From an uncultured Candidatus Competibacteraceae bacterium (lineage in GTDB: Bacteria > Pseudomonadota > Gammaproteobacteria > Competibacterales > Competibacteraceae): a DNA stretch of 34,626 nucleotides. Positions within the stretch are counted from its first letter, which is position 1. Each line of letters begins with the position of its first letter. Position numbers and translations under genes: made by a program. This document shows positions 23,443-31,708 of the stretch, piece by piece. The notes beneath the pieces are model-generated. The model did not search any database, had not been told where the DNA came from, and saw only the letters and a program-made list of their open reading frames with translations. The DNA is taken from contig CAIRMO010000130.1 in the NCBI GenBank assembly GCA_903879705.1, positions 1 to 34,626 of the forward strand, written 5' to 3'.

Positions 23443-26166
23443 ATGCTAAGCGATGGCGTTATCATCACCAGCGCCCTGATTTATATGGGGGTGCTGTTCG
23501 GCATAGCTTATTACGGTGATCAACGCGCTGATGCTGGCCGTTCGATCATTGCCAATCCCTATATCTATACCCTGTCACTGGCGATTTATTGCACCGCATG
23601 GACGTTCTACGGCAGCGTTGGGCTGGCGGCGACCCGCGGAGTCGATTTCCTGCCGATTTACCTGGGTCCCACCCTGATGGCAGTGCTGTTCTGGCTGGTC
23701 TTGCGCCGGATCGTGCGGATTACCAAGACCCATCGCATTACCTCCATTGCCGATTTTGTCGCCTCCCGTTACGGCAAAAGCGGCCTGCTGGCGGGAATGG
23801 TGACCGTCATCGTCGTCATTGGCATCCTCCCCTACATCTCCATCCAACTGAAAGCGATTGCGACCAGCTTCAGTCTGTTGCGTCAGTACCCGCAAGTCGC
23901 CATGCCGGCTTTTTCCACTCAACAACCGTTCTGGGCCGACACCACGTTTTTAGTGGCGCTGGTGTTGATCGTGTTCGCCATTCTGTTTGGCACCCGCCAT
24001 ATCGATACGACTGAGCGCCATGAAGGCATGGTTACGGCGGTCGCGTTCGAGTCGCTGTTCAAACTGGTGGTGTTCGTTCTGGTGGGGCTGGTGGTGACTT
24101 TTGGCATGTTTGACGGCCCCGGCGCTTTGTTCCAGCAGGCAGCGGCCCGGCCCGATCTGGCGACGCTGATGCGGTTTGAAGTGGTGCCGGGCGGCTACGG
24201 CGGCTGGTTGTCGCTGACTTTCCTGTCGATGATGGCATTCCTGTTTCTGCCTCGCCAGTTTCAGGTGCTGGTCGTGGAGAACGTCAACGAAGCCCATATC
24301 CGTAAGGCGACCTGGCTGTTTCCGCTCTATCTGTTCGCCATCAACCTGTTCGTGTTGCCCATTGCGCTGGGCGGGCGGCTGACCTTCACCAGTGGCGAAG
24401 TCGATGCCGACATGTTCGTACTGGGTTTGCCGATGGCCCTGCACAAGCCTGATCTGGCGCTGTTGGTGTTTCTCGGTGGGCTATCGGCGGCAACCAGCAT
24501 GATCCTGTTCGAGACCGTCGCCCTGTCAACGATGCTCTGTAATGATGTGGTGATCCCGATCCTGCTACGGCTCAATCCGCGCTGGCTCGCGGGCCGCGCC
24601 GACTGGTCCGGGCTGCTGCTTGGCATCCGCCGTGCGGGTATCGCCGCCATCATCCTGCTCGGTTACCTCTACTTCCGCTTCGTCGGTGAGTCCTACGCGC
24701 TGGTGGCCAGCGGCCTGATTTCCTTTGCCGCCGCCGCCCAGTTTGCGCCGCCGATCCTGATCGGTCTGTACTGGAAACGGGCTAACCGGCGCGGGGCACT
24801 GCTCGGCCTGAGCGGCGGGTTTCTGGTCTGGGCCTATACCCTGTTGCTGCCGGCAATGGCCCGCTCCGGCTGGATCAGCGTCAGCTTTGTCGATCACGGC
24901 CCGTTCGGGCTGGAACTGCTCAAGCCTTATGCGCTGTTCGGCCTCCGCGACATGGATCCGTATATGCACGCGGTGTTCTGGAGCATGTTGGCCAATGTCG
25001 GCGGTCTGGTGTTCGGATCGATGCTGACCCGGACGGACGCCATTGAGCAGGTGCAGGGCAGCGAGTTCGTCAATATCCTCGAACGTGAGCGCCATGATGG
25101 TGATTCGCTGCTGTGGCGGGGGGTCGTGGAAACCGCCGAACTCTATGATTTGCTGGCCCGGTTTATCGGGCCGCCCCGAGCCACCGAGGCCTTCGACCGC
25201 TATGCCCGCGATCACGGCGGGTATCCATTGTCGGCTGATTCCCGGCTGATTCATTACACCGAACGGTTGCTGGCGGGCGCGATTGGTGCAGCTTCGGCGC
25301 GAGTGATGATCTCGTCCATCGTGATGGGTGAGGTGCTGAGCATTGAGGAGGTGATGACCATTCTCGACGAGAGTACCCAGGTCATCGAATACAGTCGGCG
25401 GCTGGAGCAGAAATCGGGAGAACTGGAAGCGGCCTCGGCTGAATTGCGCGAGGCCAATCACCGGCTGCGGGAACTGGACCGGCTGAAAAATGAATTTATC
25501 TCCACCGTTACTCACGAACTGCGGACGCCACTGACTTCGATCCGGGCTTTTTCGGAAATTCTACTGGCTAATCCGGATATGGACGTGGAACAGCGCAGCA
25601 AATTTTTGGGGATTATTGTCCGGGAAAGCGAGCGGTTGACCCGGTTAATTAATCAGGTGCTGGACATGGCGAAGATGGATTCCGGGCGGACCGAATGGCG
25701 GATTGAAAACCTCGATCTGCGGGCGCTGATTCAGGACGCGATTAGTTCAACCAGTCAGCTTTTCCATGATAAAGCAGTGACGTTACGCGAAAATCTGGGC
25801 GAACTACCGGTGCAGATTACCGGTGATCATGACCGGTTGACCCAGGTCGTGATTAACCTGCTGTCCAACGCGGTGAAGTTCTGCCCGGAACAGACCGGCG
25901 AGGTACTCATCTGGCTGCGGCATACGACTGATTGTTGGCGCATTGAAGTGATCGACAACGGTCCTGGCATTGCCCGCGACCAGCACAAGCTGGTGTTCGA
26001 GAAGTTCCACCAGGTCAACGACCGTCTGGCCGGCAAACCGAAGGGCACCGGATTAGGCTTGCCGATCAGCCAGAAAATCGTTGAACACCACGGCGGGCGG
26101 ATCTGGGTTGAGAGCGAGATCGGGCAGGGCGCAACATTTATCGTCGAACTGCCGGGCCAAGCGTGA
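23443..26166 (+). CDS. SLC5-family transporter fused to sensor histidine kinase (CrbS-like)
   Basis: The 907-residue protein joins a sodium/solute symporter-like domain of about 13 helices (roughly 1-560) to a histidine kinase. The kinase shows THELRTPLTSIRAFSEILL with phosphoacceptor His691, the N-box NLLSNAVKF, DNGPGI and GTGLGLPIS. A coiled-coil linker (about 645-680) lies between. It has no receiver at its C-terminus. This layout is that of CrbS, which senses or transports a small carboxylate and controls the acetate switch in Vibrio and Pseudomonas; the ligand here is not shown by sequence. The likely phosphate acceptor is the receiver protein at 20569. GGGAG precedes ATG 23443. Confidence 0.92.
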   Translation: MLSDGVIITSALIYMGVLFGIAYYGDQRADAGRSIIANPYIYTLSLAIYCTAWTFYGSVGLAATRGVDFLPIYLGPTLMAVLFWLVLRRIVRITKTHRITSIADFVASRYGKSGLLAGMVTVIVVIGILPYISIQLKAIATSFSLLRQYPQVAMPAFSTQQPFWADTTFLVALVLIVFAILFGTRHIDTTERHEGMVTAVAFESLFKLVVFVLVGLVVTFGMFDGPGALFQQAAARPDLATLMRFEVVPGGYGGWLSLTFLSMMAFLFLPRQFQVLVVENVNEAHIRKATWLFPLYLFAINLFVLPIALGGRLTFTSGEVDADMFVLGLPMALHKPDLALLVFLGGLSAATSMILFETVALSTMLCNDVVIPILLRLNPRWLAGRADWSGLLLGIRRAGIAAIILLGYLYFRFVGESYALVASGLISFAAAAQFAPPILIGLYWKRANRRGALLGLSGGFLVWAYTLLLPAMARSGWISVSFVDHGPFGLELLKPYALFGLRDMDPYMHAVFWSMLANVGGLVFGSMLTRTDAIEQVQGSEFVNILERERHDGDSLLWRGVVETAELYDLLARFIGPPRATEAFDRYARDHGGYPLSADSRLIHYTERLLAGAIGAASARVMISSIVMGEVLSIEEVMTILDESTQVIEYSRRLEQKSGELEAASAELREANHRLRELDRLKNEFISTVTHELRTPLTSIRAFSEILLANPDMDVEQRSKFLGIIVRESERLTRLINQVLDMAKMDSGRTEWRIENLDLRALIQDAISSTSQLFHDKAVTLRENLGELPVQITGDHDRLTQVVINLLSNAVKFCPEQTGEVLIWLRHTTDCWRIEVIDNGPGIARDQHKLVFEKFHQVNDRLAGKPKGTGLGLPISQKIVEHHGGRIWVESEIGQGATFIVELPGQA

Positions 26167-26229
26167 GGGGGGACTTTCTCGCAATGGCTGATTCAAGACA
26201 ACACGGATTAAAACGCGGACGGTGCGGCC

Positions 26230-27024
26230 ATGAAAGCCTATCTTGAGCTGTTGCGACAAGTGCTGACGGAGGGCGCACGCAAAGCAGACCGGACCGGAAT
26301 CGGGACGCTGAGCGTATTTGGCGCACAACTGCGCTTTGATCTGCGGGCGGGATTTCCGTTGGTCACGACGAAGAAACTGCATCTACGCTCGATCATTCAT
26401 GAGTTGTTGTGGTTTTTGCGGGGCGATACCCGCCTCGCTTACCTGCACGAACATGGGGTGACGATCTGGGATGAATGGGCGGATGAACGCGGCGATCTGG
26501 GGCCGATTTATGGCAAACAGTGGCGAGCGTGGGAGACCGTGGATGGTCGGCGCATGGATCAACTGGCTGACGCAATCGACCTGCTGCGGCACGACCCTGA
26601 TTCACGGCGGATCGTGGTGTCGGCCTGGAATGTTGGAGAATTGGCGCGAATGCGGCTGTTGCCCTGTCATCTGCTGTTCCAGTTTTACGTCGCCAATGGC
26701 GAGTTGTCCTGCCAACTTTATCAGCGCAGCGCCGATCTGTTTCTCGGGGTCCCGTTCAATATTGCCAGTTATGCGTTGCTGACCCATCTGGCGGCGCAAC
26801 AAGCGGATTTGCGGGTCGGCGAATTCATCTGGACCGGCGGCGATTGCCACCTTTACCTGAATCATCTGGACCAGACCCGGTTGCAACTGAGCCGCGAACC
26901 CAGGCCGTTGCCCCGCTTGACCCTTCGCCGCCGGCCCGAAGCGCTGGCCGACTACCGTTACGATGACTTCGAGATCGCTGGCTACCAAGCCCATCCGGCG
27001 ATCAAGGCTCCGGTAGCGGTCTGA
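26230..27024 (+). CDS. thyA: Thymidylate synthase
   Basis: ThyA methylates dUMP to dTMP with methylene-tetrahydrofolate, the product of the glycine cleavage genes upstream. It is 264 residues, the same as E. coli, and the nucleophile Cys146 is in [12 protein letters not shown] at the same number. Other marks are [11 protein letters not shown], the Arg-rich [13 protein letters not shown] substrate site and HLYLNHLDQ. The gene lies 63 bases after the sensor kinase. Its ribosome site is weak. Confidence 0.97.
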   Translation: MKAYLELLRQVLTEGARKADRTGIGTLSVFGAQLRFDLRAGFPLVTTKKLHLRSIIHELLWFLRGDTRLAYLHEHGVTIWDEWADERGDLGPIYGKQWRAWETVDGRRMDQLADAIDLLRHDPDSRRIVVSAWNVGELARMRLLPCHLLFQFYVANGELSCQLYQRSADLFLGVPFNIASYALLTHLAAQQADLRVGEFIWTGGDCHLYLNHLDQTRLQLSREPRPLPRLTLRRRPEALADYRYDDFEIAGYQAHPAIKAPVAV

Positions 27025-27116
27025 GTCATTTCTTCATCACGGCCACGGTCAGCGCTTGACGATTGCGGTAATTCATGTTGCGATGCACAAATCTATCGGC
27101 GAACGAGGCTTTGAAG

Positions 27117-27458
27117 ATGAACAGCAACCGAATTTTTGAGCGGAAACAAACAGTGAATCTACTTATTTGGCAATCGGTATTGCGGATTGCCGGATTGATG
27201 AACCTTGGGGCCATTAGCGCCGGGCGCCGGGTGCTGGACACCTACCTGCTGTGTTTGCAGCAGGGTGCGGATTGTGTGCAAGAAGCGCAGGTCGGCGATC
27301 CGCCAAAGCAATGGGTGAATAGCTACATTGACACTTTGAGCGAATGTGCAGAAAAATCCTGGCAGGATTTCCGCAACAACTGGCAGATTTTATTACTGAC
27401 TCAGGACGAGGCGCTGATTTGGGTCGCCAAAATTGAACGGGCGCTGGCTGATCGTTGA
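27117..27458 (+). CDS. Small helical protein, possibly phasin-like
   Basis: From ATG 27117 the product has 113 residues and is almost wholly helical and rich in Trp, Gln and Leu (SWQDFRNNWQILLLTQDEAL). There is no signal peptide or long membrane segment. The length and amphipathic helices recall phasins, which coat polyhydroxyalkanoate granules, but no defining motif is present. GAGG lies eight bases before ATG 27117, which is preferred over the in-frame ATG 27075. It sits between thyA and glmS without obvious link. Confidence 0.6.
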   Translation: MNSNRIFERKQTVNLLIWQSVLRIAGLMNLGAISAGRRVLDTYLLCLQQGADCVQEAQVGDPPKQWVNSYIDTLSECAEKSWQDFRNNWQILLLTQDEALIWVAKIERALADR

Positions 27459-27485
27459 TTCATCGTAACTTTTGGAATTTGAACC

Positions 27486-29321
27486 ATGTGCGGAATTGTC
27501 GGCGCTATCGCTGAACGCAATGTCACCCCGATCCTGCTGGAAGGACTGCGGCGACTGGAATATCGTGGCTACGACTCGGCGGGGATCGTGACTCTGGACC
27601 CCCGCGATAATCAGTTGCACCGGCTCCGCACCGTCGGCAAAGTCCAAATGCTGGCGGATCGGTTGCGGCAGGAACCGGTGCGCGGGCCGCTGGGTATCGC
27701 GCACACCCGCTGGGCGACGCACGGCGAACCCTGCGAGCGCAACGCCCATCCGCATGTCAGCAAGGATTCAGTGGCTGTCGTGCATAACGGCATCATTGAG
27801 AATTACCGGGAACTCAAGGAAGACTTGCTGGCCGCCGGCTATTGCTTTGAGTCGGAAACCGATACCGAAGTCATCGCGCATCTGGTTGACCGGCATTTCC
27901 GGGAAACTGGCCGGCTATTAACCGCAGTGCAACGAACCGTGGCGCAACTGACCGGGGCGTACAGTATTGGCGTGATTTGCCGCGATGACCCGGAACGGCT
28001 AATTGCGGCGCGGGCCGGCAGCCCATTGGTCGTAGGCATTGGCATTGAGGAGCATTTCATCGCTTCGGACGTGTTTGCGCTGGCCCCGGTGACACAAACT
28101 TTCGTGTTTCTGGAAGAAGGCGATCTGGCTGAAGTGCGGCGGGAGAGCTTCACGATCTACGACCGCACCGGGCAAGTGGTGGAACGGCCTCTGACCTACA
28201 CCGGTCAGGCCGGCGGCGTAGTCGGCAAGGGCAATTACCGGCATTTCATGCTCAAGGAGATTTTCGAGCAACCGGCGGTGGTCGCCGAAACTCTGGAAGG
28301 GCGCATTCATCAGGGTCGGGTGCTGGAGGACAGCTTCGGGCCAGAGGCGGCGGCGTGGTTTGACCAGACTCAAGGCGTTCACATCGTCGCCTGCGGCACC
28401 AGTTATCACGCCGGATTGGTCGCCCGTTACTGGCTGGAAAACCTGGGCGTTCCCTGCACGGTTGAGGTCGCCAGCGAATACCGGTATCGGCGCGGGGTCA
28501 CGCCGCCCCGGACCCTGTTCGTCTGCATCTCTCAGTCCGGGGAAACTGCCGACACGCTGGCCGCCTTGCGGGCGGCGAAAGAGCGCGGCTATGTGGCGAC
28601 CCTGGCGATCTGCAATGTCGCCGAAAGCCCGCTGGTGCGGGAAGCAGCGCTGACCCTCCTGACGCGCGCTGGCCGGGAAATCGGTGTGGCTTCGACCAAG
28701 GCGTTTATGACGCAATTGGTGGCGTTGCGGTTGCTGGCGCTGATGCTGGGCCGGCGGCACGGCCTCACTGCGGCAAAAGAAGCGATGCTGGTACACGATT
28801 TGGAACGGCTGCCGAAGGCGCTGGAGGAAGCCTTAGCCTTGAATGGCGCGATTGAGCGACTGGCTGAACATTTTGCCGACAAAAATCACGCCCTGTTTCT
28901 GGGACGCGGCCCGCAATACCCGGTGGCGATGGAAGGGGCGCTTAAACTCAAGGAAATTTCCTACATTCACGCTGAGGCCTATCCCGCCGGCGAACTCAAG
29001 CATGGTCCACTGGCGCTGGTGGACAGCGATATGCCGGTGGTGTGCGTGTTGCCGAAAGATGGGTTATTGGAGAAAGTGCTGTCCAATTTGCAGGAAGTGC
29101 GAGCGCGGGGTGGGGTGCTGTTTCTGTTCGCCGATCGCGAGGTGGACGCCGGTTTAAGTGGCGTTGATACGCACGTTTTATCGCTCGGCGCAGTGCCGGA
29201 ATCCATTGCACCACTGGTTTTTACTGTACCGCTGCAATTGCTGGCTTATCACGTCGCTATTCTAAAAGGCACTGATGTGGATCAGCCGCGTAATCTGGCT
29301 AAATCAGTGACGGTGGAATAG
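27486..29321 (+). CDS. glmS: Glutamine-fructose-6-phosphate aminotransferase
   Basis: GlmS makes glucosamine-6-phosphate from fructose-6-phosphate and glutamine, the first step to UDP-GlcNAc. The 611 residues (609 in E. coli) start [10 protein letters not shown]; Cys2 becomes the N-terminal nucleophile after methionine removal. The glutaminase half has [14 protein letters not shown] and [10 protein letters not shown]. The two SIS domains carry [17 protein letters not shown] and [15 protein letters not shown], and the end [15 protein letters not shown] is standard. No glmS ribozyme is seen, as expected outside Firmicutes. Confidence 0.97.
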   Translation: MCGIVGAIAERNVTPILLEGLRRLEYRGYDSAGIVTLDPRDNQLHRLRTVGKVQMLADRLRQEPVRGPLGIAHTRWATHGEPCERNAHPHVSKDSVAVVHNGIIENYRELKEDLLAAGYCFESETDTEVIAHLVDRHFRETGRLLTAVQRTVAQLTGAYSIGVICRDDPERLIAARAGSPLVVGIGIEEHFIASDVFALAPVTQTFVFLEEGDLAEVRRESFTIYDRTGQVVERPLTYTGQAGGVVGKGNYRHFMLKEIFEQPAVVAETLEGRIHQGRVLEDSFGPEAAAWFDQTQGVHIVACGTSYHAGLVARYWLENLGVPCTVEVASEYRYRRGVTPPRTLFVCISQSGETADTLAALRAAKERGYVATLAICNVAESPLVREAALTLLTRAGREIGVASTKAFMTQLVALRLLALMLGRRHGLTAAKEAMLVHDLERLPKALEEALALNGAIERLAEHFADKNHALFLGRGPQYPVAMEGALKLKEISYIHAEAYPAGELKHGPLALVDSDMPVVCVLPKDGLLEKVLSNLQEVRARGGVLFLFADREVDAGLSGVDTHVLSLGAVPESIAPLVFTVPLQLLAYHVAILKGTDVDQPRNLAKSVTVE

Positions 29322-29361
29322 CCATTCAACCCTGTAACTTTTCGCCAGTCTGGAGTTTCTA

Positions 29362-31221
29362 ATGAGCCTCTTTATTAAATCCAAGTACCGTTTGGTGGTA
29401 TTGATTGCAACCGGGTTTCTGACAATGGCCGGTTGTGATGGAGACTCTTCCAATGAGAACCCAGTCGTAGATTCGACTAAAAGCAGGGCCGGTTATTCCG
29501 TCATTGAACCGATTGCCTACCGGTTTCAGAATAAGACCAGCGGTGTGCTTGATCTGAAAACATCTGAATCTCGAGTCTGGTATTCCTATCTGCCCGCTGA
29601 TACCGATGTTACCAAAAAACCGCTGTTCGTGATGATCAATGGTGGGCCGGGATCGTCGACTTCGACCCAGTTATTCAGTATGAACACTGCGCCCTATACC
29701 TTGGACCGGGAACATATTAAACCCAATAGTAATGGTTATTCTTTGAATGACTACAGTTGGACCCGGATGGGCAATCTACTGTATATCGATGCAGCGGCGA
29801 CCGGTTTTTCCTACAATGTTTCGCCGGATGCTGCAACCTTGAATGGCAGGATCAGCGAGTTTTTCCTCAAGGGCAACTTTAATCCGTATATTGATGCCGC
29901 TCAGGTGATTCGAGTCATCCTCAGATTCTTGGATCATCATCCCGATCTTCAGGCTAATGAGGTTATTCTGGTCGGAGAAAGCTATAGCGGCACGCGAGTT
30001 TCCACGATGCTGAATCTGCTGCTCTTCCATCAAAACTATGCGAACGGCACCAAAATTTTTCAGGATGAAATGCTGGCGGCGGAAATCCGTCATCATTTCC
30101 ACGCCATTTATGGTCAGGATACCGAACTCACTCCAGCGGTCGTTGCTCGTCAATTTAGCCGCCAAATTTTGATCCAGCCTGAATTAAGCGGAGTCTATCA
30201 GGATACGATCACGGGCGAGATGTTCCTTGCGCCTAACTCGGTCATTGACCAGGTCGCCGAAGAGTCGGGGCATCCCGGTGGCTATAAGCGGACTTGCACG
30301 GATGACGAATTGCCCGTTCCAAACACCCCCATCAACTGTGCGCTTTTTTATTATGTGCCAGAGGTCTTTAATCGGGATCGCTACAACTACTCCAAGGGAC
30401 AAACCTGGACGGATGATCTGGAAGCATTCACCCTCCAAAGCCTGCGCGATGTCAATGATCTGTCCACGGTCTTGAATCACAACGTGGCAGATATCAAGGA
30501 GATCAAACCAGAGGCTCGTCAACAGGCTTATCGAATGATTGACCTCTATCTGGATCCTATCTATCTGCTGGATTATAGTTCCCTGGTCTATCCTGGAGGG
30601 ACTCAAGGCGCACGCTCACCAGAAAGCCGGGGGCGATTGGCGCTTTATGCAAAATCCCAAGCGTATCAAGCCGGTCTTCTCAACAGCGCTGATCCTAATC
30701 CGATGTGTTCGGACAGCGTCCAACTCCCGAATACGCTTCAGGCCACGTTTGGCACGCTTCAGAAGTGGGATTGCTATTTAATCGGGATGAATCTAACGGT
30801 CTATGCTGCCTTTACGATGCTCAATCTTGAGAGCTTTATCTATGACATTGAGCCTGATGATTCCCCCATTTATGGACAGATGTTTCTTGAGAATCTGCCA
30901 TTGGTTAAAACCTTCCTGACCGATTCAGAATATGATCTGGTGATCTATTCCCCCGCCATACCTAAAGCCTTGGAAAAATACACCGATCTGGTGCAAAAGG
31001 TGGAGGTTGTGCGTGGCAAGGATAATGCGGATAAGCGTCAGGGCCGGTTTACGGTCCAGTATGTTCCCAATGCTCTGACCGAAACCACAACGCCGGCTAC
31101 TGTGTCGCTTTACTACCCGTATTACGCGACCGCCGGACATTCAGTCTCCTCGGCGCAACCGGACAAGATTCAGGCGGATGTAATGAAGTGGCTGGCCTGT
31201 CCTGACGCAGCCTGTCAATAG
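29362..31221 (+). CDS. S10 serine carboxypeptidase-like lipoprotein
   Basis: The 619-residue protein begins with a lipoprotein signal, with Cys25 in TMAGC; Asp at +2 would favour inner-membrane retention by the E. coli rule. The body resembles S10 serine carboxypeptidases: INGGPGSSTS (normally N-G-G-P-G-C-S-S), LLYIDAAATGFSY, LVGESYSGTRV with nucleophile Ser207, and ATAGHSVSSAQPDKI with His593. The catalytic Asp is not certain; SEYDLVIYS is a candidate. S10 enzymes are mostly eukaryotic, and bacterial ones are usually plain exported proteins. GC content is clearly below that of glmS and the permease, which hints at transfer. GGAG lies six bases before ATG 29362. Confidence 0.8.
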   Translation: MSLFIKSKYRLVVLIATGFLTMAGCDGDSSNENPVVDSTKSRAGYSVIEPIAYRFQNKTSGVLDLKTSESRVWYSYLPADTDVTKKPLFVMINGGPGSSTSTQLFSMNTAPYTLDREHIKPNSNGYSLNDYSWTRMGNLLYIDAAATGFSYNVSPDAATLNGRISEFFLKGNFNPYIDAAQVIRVILRFLDHHPDLQANEVILVGESYSGTRVSTMLNLLLFHQNYANGTKIFQDEMLAAEIRHHFHAIYGQDTELTPAVVARQFSRQILIQPELSGVYQDTITGEMFLAPNSVIDQVAEESGHPGGYKRTCTDDELPVPNTPINCALFYYVPEVFNRDRYNYSKGQTWTDDLEAFTLQSLRDVNDLSTVLNHNVADIKEIKPEARQQAYRMIDLYLDPIYLLDYSSLVYPGGTQGARSPESRGRLALYAKSQAYQAGLLNSADPNPMCSDSVQLPNTLQATFGTLQKWDCYLIGMNLTVYAAFTMLNLESFIYDIEPDDSPIYGQMFLENLPLVKTFLTDSEYDLVIYSPAIPKALEKYTDLVQKVEVVRGKDNADKRQGRFTVQYVPNALTETTTPATVSLYYPYYATAGHSVSSAQPDKIQADVMKWLACPDAACQ

Positions 31222-31260
31222 GTTTGCGAGAAATAGCTTACCACCAAGATATTTTAAAAC

Positions 31261-31353
31261 CTCCTAATTCCTCTGCCGCCGCTGCCCATTCAGAAGAAAA
31301 TGGTGGCAAGCATTGAGACCCTTGATAAAAAAGGGTCAGACTTACGTTATTAA
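31261..31353 (+). pseudogene. Relic of a restriction specificity (HsdS-like) C-terminus
   Basis: The frame reads LLIPLPPLPIQKKMVASIET followed by LDKKGSDLRY and a stop at 31351-31353. I-P-L-P-P-L-x-x-Q-x-x-I/M-V-x-x-I-E is the well-known signature at the end of type I S-subunit target recognition domains. The frame is closed upstream by a TAA at 31255-31257, so the rest of the gene is gone or frameshifted. Confidence 0.5.
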
Positions 31354-31516
31354 AGACCTTGGCGATCAAAAGCGGCAGATTCTTCTGGATGGCATCAAGT
31401 GAGTCACCCACTATCGACATCGGGAAAAAACCCTCAATACCTCACTGGCGATCCTGTTATCCCGCTTGGGCGAGGCCGACACTATAATTGATGGACAAAA
31501 CCTTCGCGGTTACTGA
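31346..31516 (+). pseudogene. Decayed frame of unknown origin
   Basis: A frame with one internal TGA (31400-31402) reads VIKDLGDQKRQILLDGIK, then VTHYRHREKTLNTSLAILLS and RLGEADTIIDGQNLRGY before a TGA at 31514. The composition is protein-like and the sequence overlaps the HsdS-like relic in another frame. The R-E-K/Q-T-L-N-T-x-L-A-x-L-L pattern reminds me of N-terminal parts of some restriction-linked proteins, but this is a weak memory. Confidence 0.3.
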
Positions 31517-31708
31517 CAAAATCGGGTTGTATGCCGACTGCATCAAGCAGATGCCCAAATACCTGTGAATGTAATACGCCGAGGAATTGTAAGCGCCACT
31601 GAACGTCAGTCTGCTCGCCGAATCGCCAGTTTAGTTATTAATAGATAAATTTTAAATCGGTCACACCAGGCTGAGCCGACGACTCTGGAAGAACGACAGG
31701 AGAAAATC

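Larger units (their letters stand above)
31222..31708. other. Gene-free gap with decayed reading frames
   Basis: No intact gene is supported in these 487 bases. Two broken frames are visible, at 31261-31353 and 31346-31516, described separately. The 3' part up to 31695 is AT-rich and holds the ribosome site of the next gene. No terminator hairpin was recognised after the peptidase gene. Confidence 0.6.

Noticed and set aside
24565-25515. Minus-strand open frame of 316 codons
   Set aside because: It is a shadow of the SLC5-kinase gene with no motif.
27486-27560. glmS ribozyme near the glmS start
   Set aside because: The gap before glmS is only 27 bases, too short for the ribozyme, which is also typical of Firmicutes.
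31238-31420. Minus-strand open frame of 60 codons
   Set aside because: It lies opposite the HsdS-like relic and has no ribosome site or family pattern.
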